Source: Roseburia sp.
GTDB lineage: Bacteria > Bacillota > Clostridia > Oscillospirales > Ruminococcaceae
NCBI GenBank assembly: GCA_023666265.1
Contig: JAMPCH010000006.1
Location: forward strand, 18,185-82,184
Reading direction: 5' to 3'
DNA: 64,000 nt
A program made the position numbers and the translations under genes. This document shows, piece after piece, positions 1 to 7,122 of this stretch. The notes beneath the pieces are model-generated. The model made no database searches. It saw nothing but the letters and a program-made list of their open reading frames with translations, and had not been told where the DNA came from. Numbering within the stretch: position 1 is the first letter of the stretch; each line of letters opens with the position of its first letter.

Positions 1-1
1 G

Positions 2-223
2 GAACAGAAGTTGCGTCAAGCGATCTACGACGGATACGACAAGGTACGAATGGCGGCGATGGCTTCCGCCGCAAAAGCGGTCGCGGGCGTGGTCTTAAAA
101 ATGGCACAGGACGAAACGCAAAGCGAATCGGAGCGGTTAAGGACGATCGTCGGCTTCTGTCAAAAGAGCTTGTCTCTCTCGCCTAAGACGAAAGCCGAGG
201 ATCAAACCGGTGAAGGGCGGTGA
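2..223 (+). CDS. Hypothetical protein, 5' end outside window
   Basis: The frame is open from base 2 and ends at TGA 221-223, so the start probably lies to the left; a TTG at 11 is the first start-like codon inside the window. The visible part is an alanine-rich, amphipathic, likely helical stretch followed by a charged tail (KTKAEDQTGEGR). The next gene begins 4 bases after the stop, so they look co-transcribed. I do not recognise the family. Confidence 0.5.
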   Translation, partial: EQKLRQAIYDGYDKVRMAAMASAAKAVAGVVLKMAQDETQSESERLRTIVGFCQKSLSLSPKTKAEDQTGEGR

Positions 224-227
224 TGAA

Positions 228-443
228 ATGTATATTTACGAAAGTCACATTGACGGTAGCCTCTACGCGGTGGAACGAGAGCTGTCACATGACGAACTGT
301 ACTGTGATCAATGCGGCGACTCCGATTCGATGATCGGCTATGCCGATACGAAGGAAGAAGCGCGAGCGCTATTGTGCGGCAAATCGGGCACGGACGATAA
401 CGCGATCCGCGAATTTTTGGAGGAATGGGAGGATTTACGATGA
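228..443 (+). CDS. Small hypothetical protein
   Basis: 71 residues. The ATG at 228 is preferred over an upstream GTG at 210 because AGGGCGG lies 7-12 bases before it. The protein has one C-x-x-C pair (YCDQCGD) and an acidic C-terminus (EFLEEWEDLR). Its stop overlaps the next ATG (ATGA at 440), which indicates translational coupling in the element's early-gene operon. Family not recognised; small acidic proteins with one CxxC are common in phage replication regions. Confidence 0.65.
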   Translation: MYIYESHIDGSLYAVERELSHDELYCDQCGDSDSMIGYADTKEEARALLCGKSGTDDNAIREFLEEWEDLR

Positions 444-646
444 TCTCGGCAACACAAGCCAAGCGAAAGAGCTACAAGCACGAGATGGAGGCGCTATTTC
501 GGGAGGTGCGATGCGCGAATCGGGACGGAAAATATTGCATTGAAGTCCGAGAGTTAAGCGAGGAAGCCAATCAAACGTTAGAAGGGTTGGGCTATAAGGT
601 TAAAGCCCTCGGATACGGCTCGTCCTGTCATATTAAATGGGAGTAG
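440..646 (+). CDS. Small hypothetical protein
   Basis: 68 residues from the ATG at 440, chosen because GGGAGGA lies 6 bases upstream and the start overlaps the previous stop (ATGA); a further ATG at 425 lacks a ribosome site. Composition is mixed and hydrophilic with a short hydrophobic C-terminal stretch (LGYKVKALGYGSS). The C-terminal pattern resembles short alpha/beta phage proteins, but I cannot assign a family. The next gene starts 4 bases after the stop. Confidence 0.65.
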   Translation: MISATQAKRKSYKHEMEALFREVRCANRDGKYCIEVRELSEEANQTLEGLGYKVKALGYGSSCHIKWE

Positions 647-650
647 AAAT

Positions 651-1166
651 ATGAAAGTTTACTTATCCGGAAAAATCACCGGAACAGACGATTATGTCGA
701 ACGCTTCGCCGAGGCGGAGCGTGAAATGCGGGAAGCGGGGTACGAAGTCCTAAATCCCGTTACGGAATGTGCGAAGCTCCCCGAAGAGACAACATGGAGC
801 GAATATATGCGCGTTTGTATTGCGTTGCTGACACAGGCGGACGCGATATACCGCCTAAAAGACTGGCGCGAGTCCATAGGCGCATGGCTGGAGTTCGAGG
901 TCGCTTCGGCGCTCGAATTAAAAATAATGGATGAAAAAGGAGACGAAAGAGAAATGAAAATTTCAGAAACAAAATACACGGTCGTAAGATCAAAAAATCC
1001 GTTAAGCTTCTTAACGGTCGACGGAGAGTTCACGTCCGAAATTACCGAAGGCTGTCTTTTCTCCGAAGAAGACGCAAGGGATATTGCGGCGGAGATGTCG
1101 GACGAAAAGAACCGACTGGAGGTTGTTTCGGTAAAGGCGGTGTATGATGTCCAGCTCGGCGAGTAA
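651..1166 (+). CDS. DUF4406-like (nucleoside deoxyribosyltransferase-fold) protein with extra C-terminal domain
   Basis: 171 residues. Residues 1-95 match the DUF4406 pattern: MKVYLSGKITG at the start, then a long helix, LNPVTEC, the acidic WSEYMRVCIALLTQADAIYRLKDW and GAWLEFEVASALEL. That domain has the fold of nucleoside 2-deoxyribosyltransferases and is common in phages; its substrate is unknown. Residues 100-171 (from MKISETKYTVV) form a second small domain not usual in the family. An internal ATG at 954 preceded by GGAGACGAAAGAG could also start it as a separate protein. The stop lies 20 bases inside the next gene. Confidence 0.75.
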   Translation: MKVYLSGKITGTDDYVERFAEAEREMREAGYEVLNPVTECAKLPEETTWSEYMRVCIALLTQADAIYRLKDWRESIGAWLEFEVASALELKIMDEKGDEREMKISETKYTVVRSKNPLSFLTVDGEFTSEITEGCLFSEEDARDIAAEMSDEKNRLEVVSVKAVYDVQLGE

Positions 1167-1851
1167 GTTTTGGAGAGTTGCGGTCGCGGGTTTCTTAATC
1201 GGTGCTGTAACATCGGGCGCTGTGGTACACGGAGTCACGTTGTCAGATCAAAAATCCGAGCCGATCGAATTTGATCGGGAAAGCAAACAAATTCAAGAAA
1301 GATACATAGAGCCGACGATCGAAGTAGTTAATACTGTTGAGCCGATCGACTCTATGACGACGGAAGAAATCATCGTGGACGAGACGCTGTTGCTACCCGC
1401 CCTTCCCACAAATGTAAAATCCTTTACGGACTACCGAGTGTACAACCTTCTTGGTACGCCGCACTATCGGCTTCAAGCCCGTTGCGGAACGGACGAGTGG
1501 GGGCTGAGAAGATTTGGCGCGGACTATTGTGTAGCGGTAGGGAGCTTTTACAGTACCGACATCGGAGATAGGTTTGAGGTCACGTTAGATACGGGCAACG
1601 TCATTACGGTCATTGTCGCGGATACCAAGGCGGATCGCGATACCGATGAACAGCATATGTATTCGTCGTGTATGAATTACGACGGCGAAAACTCGGCAAA
1701 TATTTTTGAATTTATAGTCGACTCCGATACGCTTCCGAAAACGGTCTACGCTTACGGTTCGGTAGACTGTATTTCGGGGTTGAACGGGAACATTCAAAAA
1801 ATGACCTATCTCGGGAGAGATGGATCGGGGGATTGGACGAGCTATGAATAA
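1144..1851 (+). CDS. Membrane-anchored extracytoplasmic protein of unknown function
   Basis: 235 residues, starting at ATG 1144 (or 1147) after AAAGGCGG. Residues 8-30 form one hydrophobic segment (VAVAGFLIGAVTSGAVVHGV) after a short basic start, with no lipobox, so this is probably a signal anchor. The rest is soluble, acidic and carries four cysteines (RCGTDEWG, DYCVAV, SSCMNYD, VDCISG) that could form disulfides outside the cell. It overlaps the previous gene by 23 bases. Family not recognised; such proteins in mobile elements may act at the cell surface, but nothing visible tells which role. Confidence 0.7.
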   Translation: MMSSSASKFWRVAVAGFLIGAVTSGAVVHGVTLSDQKSEPIEFDRESKQIQERYIEPTIEVVNTVEPIDSMTTEEIIVDETLLLPALPTNVKSFTDYRVYNLLGTPHYRLQARCGTDEWGLRRFGADYCVAVGSFYSTDIGDRFEVTLDTGNVITVIVADTKADRDTDEQHMYSSCMNYDGENSANIFEFIVDSDTLPKTVYAYGSVDCISGLNGNIQKMTYLGRDGSGDWTSYE

Positions 1852-2098
1852 GCAATATATTTGTTTAAGTTGCGATAGCGGGTTTGGTAAGCTCGGGTTT
1901 GTTCGAGAACCCGACGGACTCGATACGCCGCCTTATCGTGTGTCGGAATGTTGCCCGTTTTGCGGAAGCGATGACATTGTGGAACATATCGGGAACTGTA
2001 TGGACTGCGGTAAAGAAATACTTGACGGAGACTGCTATTATCGGATATACAGGAGCGGAGAGATCTTCTGCGAGGACTGCATAGAAAGGATCAACTAA
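1844..2098 (+). CDS. Zinc-ribbon protein, hypothetical
   Basis: 84 residues from ATG 1844; an in-frame upstream ATG at 1820 would add eight residues but lies well inside the previous gene. Eleven cysteines are arranged as C-x2-C (CLSC), CC-x2-C (CCPFC), C-x2-C (CMDC) and C-x2-C (CEDC), with a distal stretch typical of a treble-clef or double zinc ribbon. Likely binds two zinc ions and contacts nucleic acid or protein. The start overlaps the previous stop and the next gene begins 2 bases after its stop, so it sits in the same operon. Confidence 0.7.
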   Translation: MNKQYICLSCDSGFGKLGFVREPDGLDTPPYRVSECCPFCGSDDIVEHIGNCMDCGKEILDGDCYYRIYRSGEIFCEDCIERIN

Positions 2099-2100
2099 AA

Positions 2101-2682
2101 ATGAAAATTTCCAATGTAAAAATCTACGATCTTGAGGAGAGTATCATCGCCTCGGGCTATCCGATGGAGACGGATACCGAGGCGGACAACGACGCGCTGA
2201 CCGAGAAGGACATGGCGCGGGCGAAGCGCCTACGCGCGGCTTGCGACAAGGACAACCCCGCGCACGGACAATTCCTCACGGGGATACGGGTCAATTTTGA
2301 CCTGACCTTTACGGTGAAGGCGTGGACGGAGGCGGAGCGATACAGATTTCTCGAATTTGTGTCGAGCCAGTCCACGATGCATCGTATCTCAAAATTCAAT
2401 CTCGACGAACAGTATTGTGAGTATGTCGACCCACGTATGATCGAGATCATGAAGGAGCTAAAGGATCGCTATAACGAGACGAAAGCTCCCGAAGATTACC
2501 TTCACCTCTTGTACAGTAATCCCTGCGGATTTCAGCTGACCGCACGGCTTACGACGAACTATCGTTGTCTTGCCAACATTTACAAGCAACGGAAAAATCA
2601 TCGTCTTCCCGAATGGCGCGAGTTCTGCGCGTGGATCGAGACGTTGCCGTATGCGAAAGAATTGATTTTAGGAGGAGAGTAA
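2101..2682 (+). CDS. Conserved phage-type protein of unknown function
   Basis: 193 residues. The N-terminus (MKISNVKIYDLEESIIASGYP) is of a kind seen in clostridial phages, and the C-terminal part has TTNYRCLANIYKQRKNHR, an arginine-rich helix vaguely like the flavin/nucleotide-binding region of ThyX thymidylate synthases, followed by EWREFCAWIETLPY. The canonical ThyX RHRxxS signature is not present, so a ThyX call is not supported. Middle part is charged and helical. It lies just upstream of a nucleotide kinase, which would fit nucleotide metabolism, but that is inference from position only. Confidence 0.7.
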   Translation: MKISNVKIYDLEESIIASGYPMETDTEADNDALTEKDMARAKRLRAACDKDNPAHGQFLTGIRVNFDLTFTVKAWTEAERYRFLEFVSSQSTMHRISKFNLDEQYCEYVDPRMIEIMKELKDRYNETKAPEDYLHLLYSNPCGFQLTARLTTNYRCLANIYKQRKNHRLPEWREFCAWIETLPYAKELILGGE

Positions 2683-2683
2683 G

Positions 2684-2893
2684 TTGTCTAAGTCGGAGTG
2701 TTCCGACATCTTAGGAAGGACAAAAACGAATACGCTCACAGAAAGAGAGTTAAGGCGGGTCTACCGTGACAGCTTTCTGTCACAAGACGACCCGCGTTAC
2801 TTTCGACGAGCCCATAGGAGGAAGGATTATGACAGGCAAGATATTACTGGTCGCTGGGAAGTCCGGCACCGGGAAAACGACGATCGTCAATGA
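2684..2893 (+). CDS. Possible small basic protein
   Basis: 69 residues from a TTG at 2684 with a strong GGAGGAGAG just upstream. The product is very basic (RRVYRDSF, RRAHRRKDYDRQ). It would overlap the following kinase gene by 65 bases in another frame, which is a lot even for this compact element, so only the first 45 residues fill otherwise empty DNA. It may be real or a chance frame behind a good ribosome site that instead marks a lost gene. Confidence 0.3.
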   Translation: MSKSECSDILGRTKTNTLTERELRRVYRDSFLSQDDPRYFRRAHRRKDYDRQDITGRWEVRHRENDDRQ

Positions 2894-3374
2894 GTTGGAG
2901 AGATCATATGGATTGCGATCCGTGGTTTCTTATACGACCAGACCGCGAAGAAGCGAGGACGAACAGGGACACCTTTTTGTAACCGATCAGGAATTTGACC
3001 GCTTAAACTTGACGGCGTCCAGCGACTATGGCGGATACCGTTACGGCGCGACCGAGGAACAGATCGAAGAGAGCGATCTTTACATAGTCGACGTAAAAGG
3101 CATCGAATACTTGAAGGAGCATTATCGCGGTTCCAAAGAACCAGTCGTATTACGGATCGTAACAAGCGAAGACCCGTCCGAGGACTTCGCGACGCGATAT
3201 GAGCGAATGGTGAAGCGCGGCGACGGATACGAAGCGGCTTCAAAGCGTGTTGCGCTCGACACGAGCGAGTTCCGTAAGCTGGAGAAATTAGCGGACTATA
3301 CGATCGTCAATCGCGAAGGGAGAAATATTCAAGAGGTGTGCGAAGAAATTTGCGAAATCTGCGGTATTTTATGA
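2829..3374 (+). CDS. Guanylate-kinase-like nucleoside monophosphate kinase
   Basis: 181 residues. Walker A is GKSGTGKTT (about 9-17), followed by the guanylate-kinase signature SYTTRPRRSEDEQGHLF (about 36-52) that binds GMP, and a YIVDVKG strand. It should phosphorylate GMP or dGMP to the diphosphate in the cytoplasm, supplying dGTP for element replication. ATG 2829 is chosen over a GTG at 2766 because AGGAGGA lies 7 bases upstream and the P-loop then starts at a normal distance. The C-terminus is slightly shorter than cellular Gmk (about 205 residues). Part of the element's nucleotide-supply set with nrdD and the dUTPase gene. Confidence 0.85.
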   Translation: MTGKILLVAGKSGTGKTTIVNELERSYGLRSVVSYTTRPRRSEDEQGHLFVTDQEFDRLNLTASSDYGGYRYGATEEQIEESDLYIVDVKGIEYLKEHYRGSKEPVVLRIVTSEDPSEDFATRYERMVKRGDGYEAASKRVALDTSEFRKLEKLADYTIVNREGRNIQEVCEEICEICGIL

Positions 3375-3383
3375 TCGCAGAGA

Positions 3384-3411
3384 GGTACATAAAATAACTG
3401 TTTTATGTACC
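3384..3411 (+). promoter_or_regulatory. Perfect hairpin between kinase genes
   Basis: An 11-bp inverted repeat (GGTACATAAAA / TTTTATGTACC) with a 6-base loop sits in the only sizeable gap of this gene run, 20 bases before the ribosome site of the next gene. No U-tract follows, so it is not a classic terminator; an operator, RNA processing or stability hairpin is more likely. Confidence 0.55.
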
Positions 3412-3432
3412 AAACAAAACGGAGGTTTTGAA

Positions 3433-3984
3433 ATGAAGAACATGAGTATCCCGATCTTAATTATGATGGTGGGATTACCGGGATCGGGAAAGACGTTGTT
3501 AGCGCACGATCTCGCTGATAAATTAAACGCGCAGGTCTTCAGCTCGGACGTAGTTCGTGCGGAAGTATGCGGCGAATCTTATTCGTCGCAAGACAATCAA
3601 CGTGTGTTCCCGATTCTCCACGATCGTATCAAAGGCGCGTTACAGAAGCGACAGAACGTAATCTATGACGCGACGAATATTCGTGCGCGAGACCGTAAAA
3701 CGTTCTTGAAGTATATTCGAGGAGTTCCTTGCATGAAAGTCTGCGTGGAAATGTGTGTGCCGCTCGGCGCTTGTTTAATACGGAACTCCAGCCGAGATTT
3801 CCCGATACCGAGAGAAGCAATCCTCCGAATGGAGGCGCGACGAAGCTCACCACAGTATGACGAAGGATGGGATCATATCTGTGAAGTCTCTGTCGTGAGA
3901 CGCAACTGTGGCGTATGCGGTATTGCACGAGAGATTCAAGACGCATTCTACAGCTTTTTAATTGAGTCTTGGAAAAAGAAATGA
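3433..3984 (+). CDS. P-loop kinase of the polynucleotide kinase / zeta-toxin-like group
   Basis: 183 residues. Walker A GLPGSGKT (about 14-21), then SSDVVRAEVCG and the VIYDATNIRARDRKTF block (about 76-91), which is diagnostic for the AAA_33 group that includes the kinase domain of T4 polynucleotide kinase. The likely reaction is ATP-dependent phosphorylation of a nucleic-acid 5' end or a small molecule. ATG 3433 follows CGGAGG. No phosphatase or ligase domain is fused. Next to a macro-domain gene, it could take part in RNA repair (inference). Confidence 0.75.
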   Translation: MKNMSIPILIMMVGLPGSGKTLLAHDLADKLNAQVFSSDVVRAEVCGESYSSQDNQRVFPILHDRIKGALQKRQNVIYDATNIRARDRKTFLKYIRGVPCMKVCVEMCVPLGACLIRNSSRDFPIPREAILRMEARRSSPQYDEGWDHICEVSVVRRNCGVCGIAREIQDAFYSFLIESWKKK

Positions 3985-4018
3985 CGTGAAACGAAACAGA
4001 CGCTAAGGGGGAGATAAG

Positions 4019-4495
4019 ATGATATATGCAGAGGAGCGGAGAGATTTGTTTTCGCTCGGTAGCGAATATATATTGGTGCATTGTATCAGCGCCGACTTTG
4101 CTCTTGGGGCTGGCATTGCCAAAGTGTTCCGAGATAAATACGGTGTAAGAGGTCAGTTGTTGAGAGACTATCGGGTAAATGTGTGGGACGGTAATGGCGA
4201 GTGTCTCTTTACAACAAACAATACGGCACAAGATGGGACGGGTTATCGTTTGGTTGCGAATCTGGTTACAAAAGAAAAATACTATCATAAACCCACATAT
4301 GAGACCGTTAAACAATCTCTGAAGAATATGAAAAAGATGCTACAGGGTAGCAATACTTTTTACAAACCACCACACAAAATCGGAATGCCGCTGATCGGCT
4401 GCGGGCTTGACGGTCTGCAATGGGAGAGAGTGTCCGCGATCGTCAAGGAAGTGTTCAATGATACTGACTTTGAAATACTTGTTTGTAGGATATGA
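4019..4495 (+). CDS. Macro-domain (ADP-ribose-binding / Appr-1''-P processing) protein
   Basis: 158 residues, a single macro domain. Visible landmarks are the first strand ILVHCISADFALGAGIAKVF (about 19-38), where the family has N-x-D-x6-GAGIA; the GIMPLIGCGLDGL-type loop (here KIGMPLIGCGLDGL, about 122-135) binds the phosphates; and an FEILVCRI end. Known members bind ADP-ribose or remove the 1''-phosphate or ADP-ribosyl groups. The family's catalytic Asn is replaced by CIS in strand 1, so activity is uncertain although the GCG loop is intact. GGGGGAGATAAG precedes the start. Lies between the P-loop kinase and the cysteine desulfurase. Confidence 0.85.
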   Translation: MIYAEERRDLFSLGSEYILVHCISADFALGAGIAKVFRDKYGVRGQLLRDYRVNVWDGNGECLFTTNNTAQDGTGYRLVANLVTKEKYYHKPTYETVKQSLKNMKKMLQGSNTFYKPPHKIGMPLIGCGLDGLQWERVSAIVKEVFNDTDFEILVCRI

Positions 4496-4520
4496 AGTGT
4501 CTGTATGAAAGGAGCGTAAG

Positions 4521-5630
4521 ATGATCTACCTAGATAACGCGGCAACCACAAAGCCAAAAAAAGAAGTAGTCGATGTAATCACTCGTTGCCTGCTTGAGGA
4601 CTGGGGAAACCCTTCTTCCTCACACGCGCTTGGTCGAAGAGCAAAGAAGATTGTAGAAGAAAGCCGTAAGACCGTTGCGGACTTGATCGGAGCTGATCCT
4701 TCCGAAATAATCTTTACTTCCGGCGCGTGTGAAGCCAACAGTTTAGCGGTATTCGGGTATCTGCAAAGCCGTCACTCCTGCTTTTACACAAGCGCTATTG
4801 AACATAAGTCGATCGTCAACATAAGCCAAAATAGCGATGCAATTGCAGACGATGTCATACTAGTCAACTCGTTCGGACAAGTTGATGTCTCGTCAATTAA
4901 AAAACTTATCGAAGATGATCTATATCAACCATTAGTCAGTATTCAATATGCCAACAACGAAATCGGTACGATTCAAAACATTAAAAAGATTGCCGATATC
5001 GTTCACCAATGCGACGGTGTGATCCACACGGACGCGACGCAAATCATTCCAGACAGAAAAATCAACGTGAAAAAACTGGACGTTGATATGCTGTCGTTCA
5101 GCGGTCAAAAGCTCGGAGCACCCAAGGGGATCGGCGTGCTGTATGTGCGAAACGGGATCAAACTCGATTCAATCATTTACGGGACGCAAGAAAACGGCTT
5201 GCGCGGCGGAACGGAAAATGTTCCGTATATCGCTGGTCTAGCGGAAGCCATTCGTCAATTAAAGTTCCCGACAGGGAAAGAGAGAGATTACTTTGTAAAC
5301 CGTGTCTTATCGGAGATTGAGGATTGCTATCTAGTCGGCACACCGATCGGAAACAATCGACTTCGTAACAATGCCGCTATCTGTTTTAGGGGAGCGGAAA
5401 GCGAAGCGGTGCTTCTGATGTTGGATCAGAAAGGAATTTGTGTTTCTTCGGGTTCGGCGTGCAACAGTTTTTCCCTAGAGCCGTCCCACGTTTTAACGGC
5501 GATCAGATTACCAAAAGAAGATCAGTATAGTATGGTACGGTTTACGTTCGGAGAAAATACGATAGAGGAGGTTGATATTGTCGTTGAGGAATTAAAAAAT
5601 ATCGTCTCAATATTAAGGAATATGAAATGA
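4521..5630 (+). CDS. Cysteine desulfurase (NifS/IscS type)
   Basis: 369 residues, full length for the PLP-dependent class V family. The start MIYLDNAATTKP, the NPSSSH block (30-35), His95 (AIEHKS) that stacks on PLP, HTDATQ (169-174), the PLP lysine Lys197 in SFSGQKLGAPKG and the catalytic Cys314 in SSGSACNS are all present; Gln replaces the usual His before Lys197. It takes sulfur from cysteine to form a persulfide for FeS clusters, thio-nucleosides or DNA phosphorothioate. No Dnd genes, scaffold or thiouridylase sits nearby. It lies between the macro gene and a DNA methyltransferase in the foreign element, an unusual place for this enzyme. Confidence 0.92.
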   Translation: MIYLDNAATTKPKKEVVDVITRCLLEDWGNPSSSHALGRRAKKIVEESRKTVADLIGADPSEIIFTSGACEANSLAVFGYLQSRHSCFYTSAIEHKSIVNISQNSDAIADDVILVNSFGQVDVSSIKKLIEDDLYQPLVSIQYANNEIGTIQNIKKIADIVHQCDGVIHTDATQIIPDRKINVKKLDVDMLSFSGQKLGAPKGIGVLYVRNGIKLDSIIYGTQENGLRGGTENVPYIAGLAEAIRQLKFPTGKERDYFVNRVLSEIEDCYLVGTPIGNNRLRNNAAICFRGAESEAVLLMLDQKGICVSSGSACNSFSLEPSHVLTAIRLPKEDQYSMVRFTFGENTIEEVDIVVEELKNIVSILRNMK

Positions 5631-5680
5631 TAAGCGCGTGATGGTTGCAAACATCATAGCGCGATAAAGAAAAGGAGGAA

Positions 5681-5695
5681 ATGGGGTTTGGCTAG
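5681..5695 (+). promoter_or_regulatory. Possible leader mini-ORF before the methyltransferase gene
   Basis: AAAGGAGG is followed by ATG and only three more codons before TAG (M-G-F-G). The 97-base gap also holds an imperfect hairpin (GCGCGTGATG / CATCATAGCGCG) at about 5635-5664. The methyltransferase ATG at 5728 has no ribosome site of its own, so translation restart from this mini-ORF or another start is possible. Confidence 0.3.
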
Positions 5696-5727
5696 CCGAT
5701 TAAACGCGCGTTTTCTTCTTAAAAATT

Positions 5728-6543
5728 ATGGAATACATTAAAAAGATCAAATGCGAACTGTATAGGGATTCTATGCAGAATTATAAAAAATACGGAATCA
5801 GACCGGCACAGTTAATTATTGCCGATGTTCCTTACAACGTCGGGAATAATTTTTACGGAAGCAACCCCATGTGGTATAACGGAGGCGATCGTAAAAACGG
5901 AGAAAGTAAGCTAGCCGGTAAATCAGCCTTCCACTCCGACTCAAATTTTAACCTTTACGAGTATTTTCATTTTTGTTCAAAAATGTTAAAAAAGGACGAC
6001 ACTAAACCCGTTCCAAGGGGAAGGAGCAGTAATTCCCCATGTATGATCGTGTTTTGTTCCTTTGAACAGATTCAAACTCTCATTAACGCGGCTAAGAAAC
6101 ACGGATTTATACATAGTATCCCATTAGTGTTCATCAAGCATTACAGTCCGCAAGTTCTGAGAGCAAATATGCGGATAGTTGGAGCTACGGAATATGCGTT
6201 GCTTCTCTATCGTGATAGATTGCCTAAGTTCAGAAACGGATTACAAATCGATGGAAACGGTAAGAATATCCCCGGCACAGGGCATATGATCTTTAACTGG
6301 TTTGAGTGGTCGAAGGATGGAAAAGAAATACCGAAAATCCATCCGACGCAAAAGCCTGTTTCGGTTTTGAAAAGGTTAATTGAAATTTTTACCGACGAGG
6401 GAGACGTTGTGATCGACCCGTGCGCCGGAAGCGGCTCAACCTTACGGGCGGCTTATGAGCTTGGCAGAAGCGCTTACGGCTTTGAAATTGATCGGACTTT
6501 CTACCAACGAGCGAAGGAGGAGATGTTAAATTTTGCGTCTTAG
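5728..6543 (+). CDS. Orphan DNA methyltransferase, beta class (N6-adenine or N4-cytosine)
   Basis: 271 residues. Motif IV is ADVPYNVGNN at about 32-41 (DVPY, a variant of DPPY found in phage enzymes); HPTQKPVSVLKRLI and the S-adenosylmethionine motif I DPCAGSGST come near the C-terminus (about 200-240), giving the IV-then-I order of the beta class. It would methylate an adenine or cytosine in a short DNA site, probably protecting the element from host restriction or timing its replication. No restriction gene is beside it. No ribosome site precedes ATG 5728; see the mini-ORF upstream. Confidence 0.88.
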   Translation: MEYIKKIKCELYRDSMQNYKKYGIRPAQLIIADVPYNVGNNFYGSNPMWYNGGDRKNGESKLAGKSAFHSDSNFNLYEYFHFCSKMLKKDDTKPVPRGRSSNSPCMIVFCSFEQIQTLINAAKKHGFIHSIPLVFIKHYSPQVLRANMRIVGATEYALLLYRDRLPKFRNGLQIDGNGKNIPGTGHMIFNWFEWSKDGKEIPKIHPTQKPVSVLKRLIEIFTDEGDVVIDPCAGSGSTLRAAYELGRSAYGFEIDRTFYQRAKEEMLNFAS

Positions 6544-6597
6544 TTGTACGTTATACGTATCACATCAAATATTGGCTTTATTCAGAAAGGAGAGTCA

Positions 6598-7080
6598 ATG
6601 CAATATATCTATATCATTCTGCTGACATTAATCATTCGTTCTGTAATATCTACGCTGGTTATTACATTTTGCGACGATGATCGTGTCGAAGTGGTATTTA
6701 CATATGGCATAACGGGGTGCATAGTTGGCGTAATCGTCTATTTGATCAGAAAGTCGTATCAATTCTTTCGGTATCGTTTTCACAAGCGTTCTATTCTTGA
6801 AGAACCGACTACGGGTTCAAAATTTAAATGCAGAGTCAGCGCAACCGATGATCTTCTGTTCTGTACAAATTACCGTTTAATTGAAAGGTATGCGTCTCGT
6901 AACACATATAAAGACATCCCGGATTTTGAGAAAGAATTCATACAAAAATCGAAACGGAATTGTATGCACTGCAAACACAGCAAAGAGAGTGAAAGCTGGG
7001 AAGATACGTATGCTTGTTTTAGAGGCACGCGCGTTTCTTCCGGAATGTTCATGGAATTTGATTGTTTTGAAAAAAAGTAA
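6598..7080 (+). CDS. Membrane protein with cysteine-rich C-terminus
   Basis: 160 residues from ATG 6598 (AGAAAGGAGAG upstream). Two hydrophobic segments, about 2-20 (YIYIILLTLIIRSVISTLV) and 33-50, are followed by a basic cytoplasmic region. The last 40 residues carry NCMHCKHSK, YACFRG and FDCF, a C-x2-C...C...C set that suits a small zinc site. I do not recognise the family. The preceding gene ends 54 bases upstream; an earlier in-frame ATG at 6544 has no ribosome site. Confidence 0.65.
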   Translation: MQYIYIILLTLIIRSVISTLVITFCDDDRVEVVFTYGITGCIVGVIVYLIRKSYQFFRYRFHKRSILEEPTTGSKFKCRVSATDDLLFCTNYRLIERYASRNTYKDIPDFEKEFIQKSKRNCMHCKHSKESESWEDTYACFRGTRVSSGMFMEFDCFEKK

Positions 7081-7122
7081 GTCATAGTTTACAACAACAA
7101 GCAGAAAGAAAGGACATCATTT

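Noticed and set aside
2101..2682. ThyX-type thymidylate synthase
   Set aside because: A helix looks vaguely similar, but the RHRxxS signature is missing and the size is small.
4521..6543. A Dnd (DNA phosphorothioation) system
   Set aside because: Only a desulfurase and a methyltransferase are present; DndB-E genes are not in the window, so the name is not justified.
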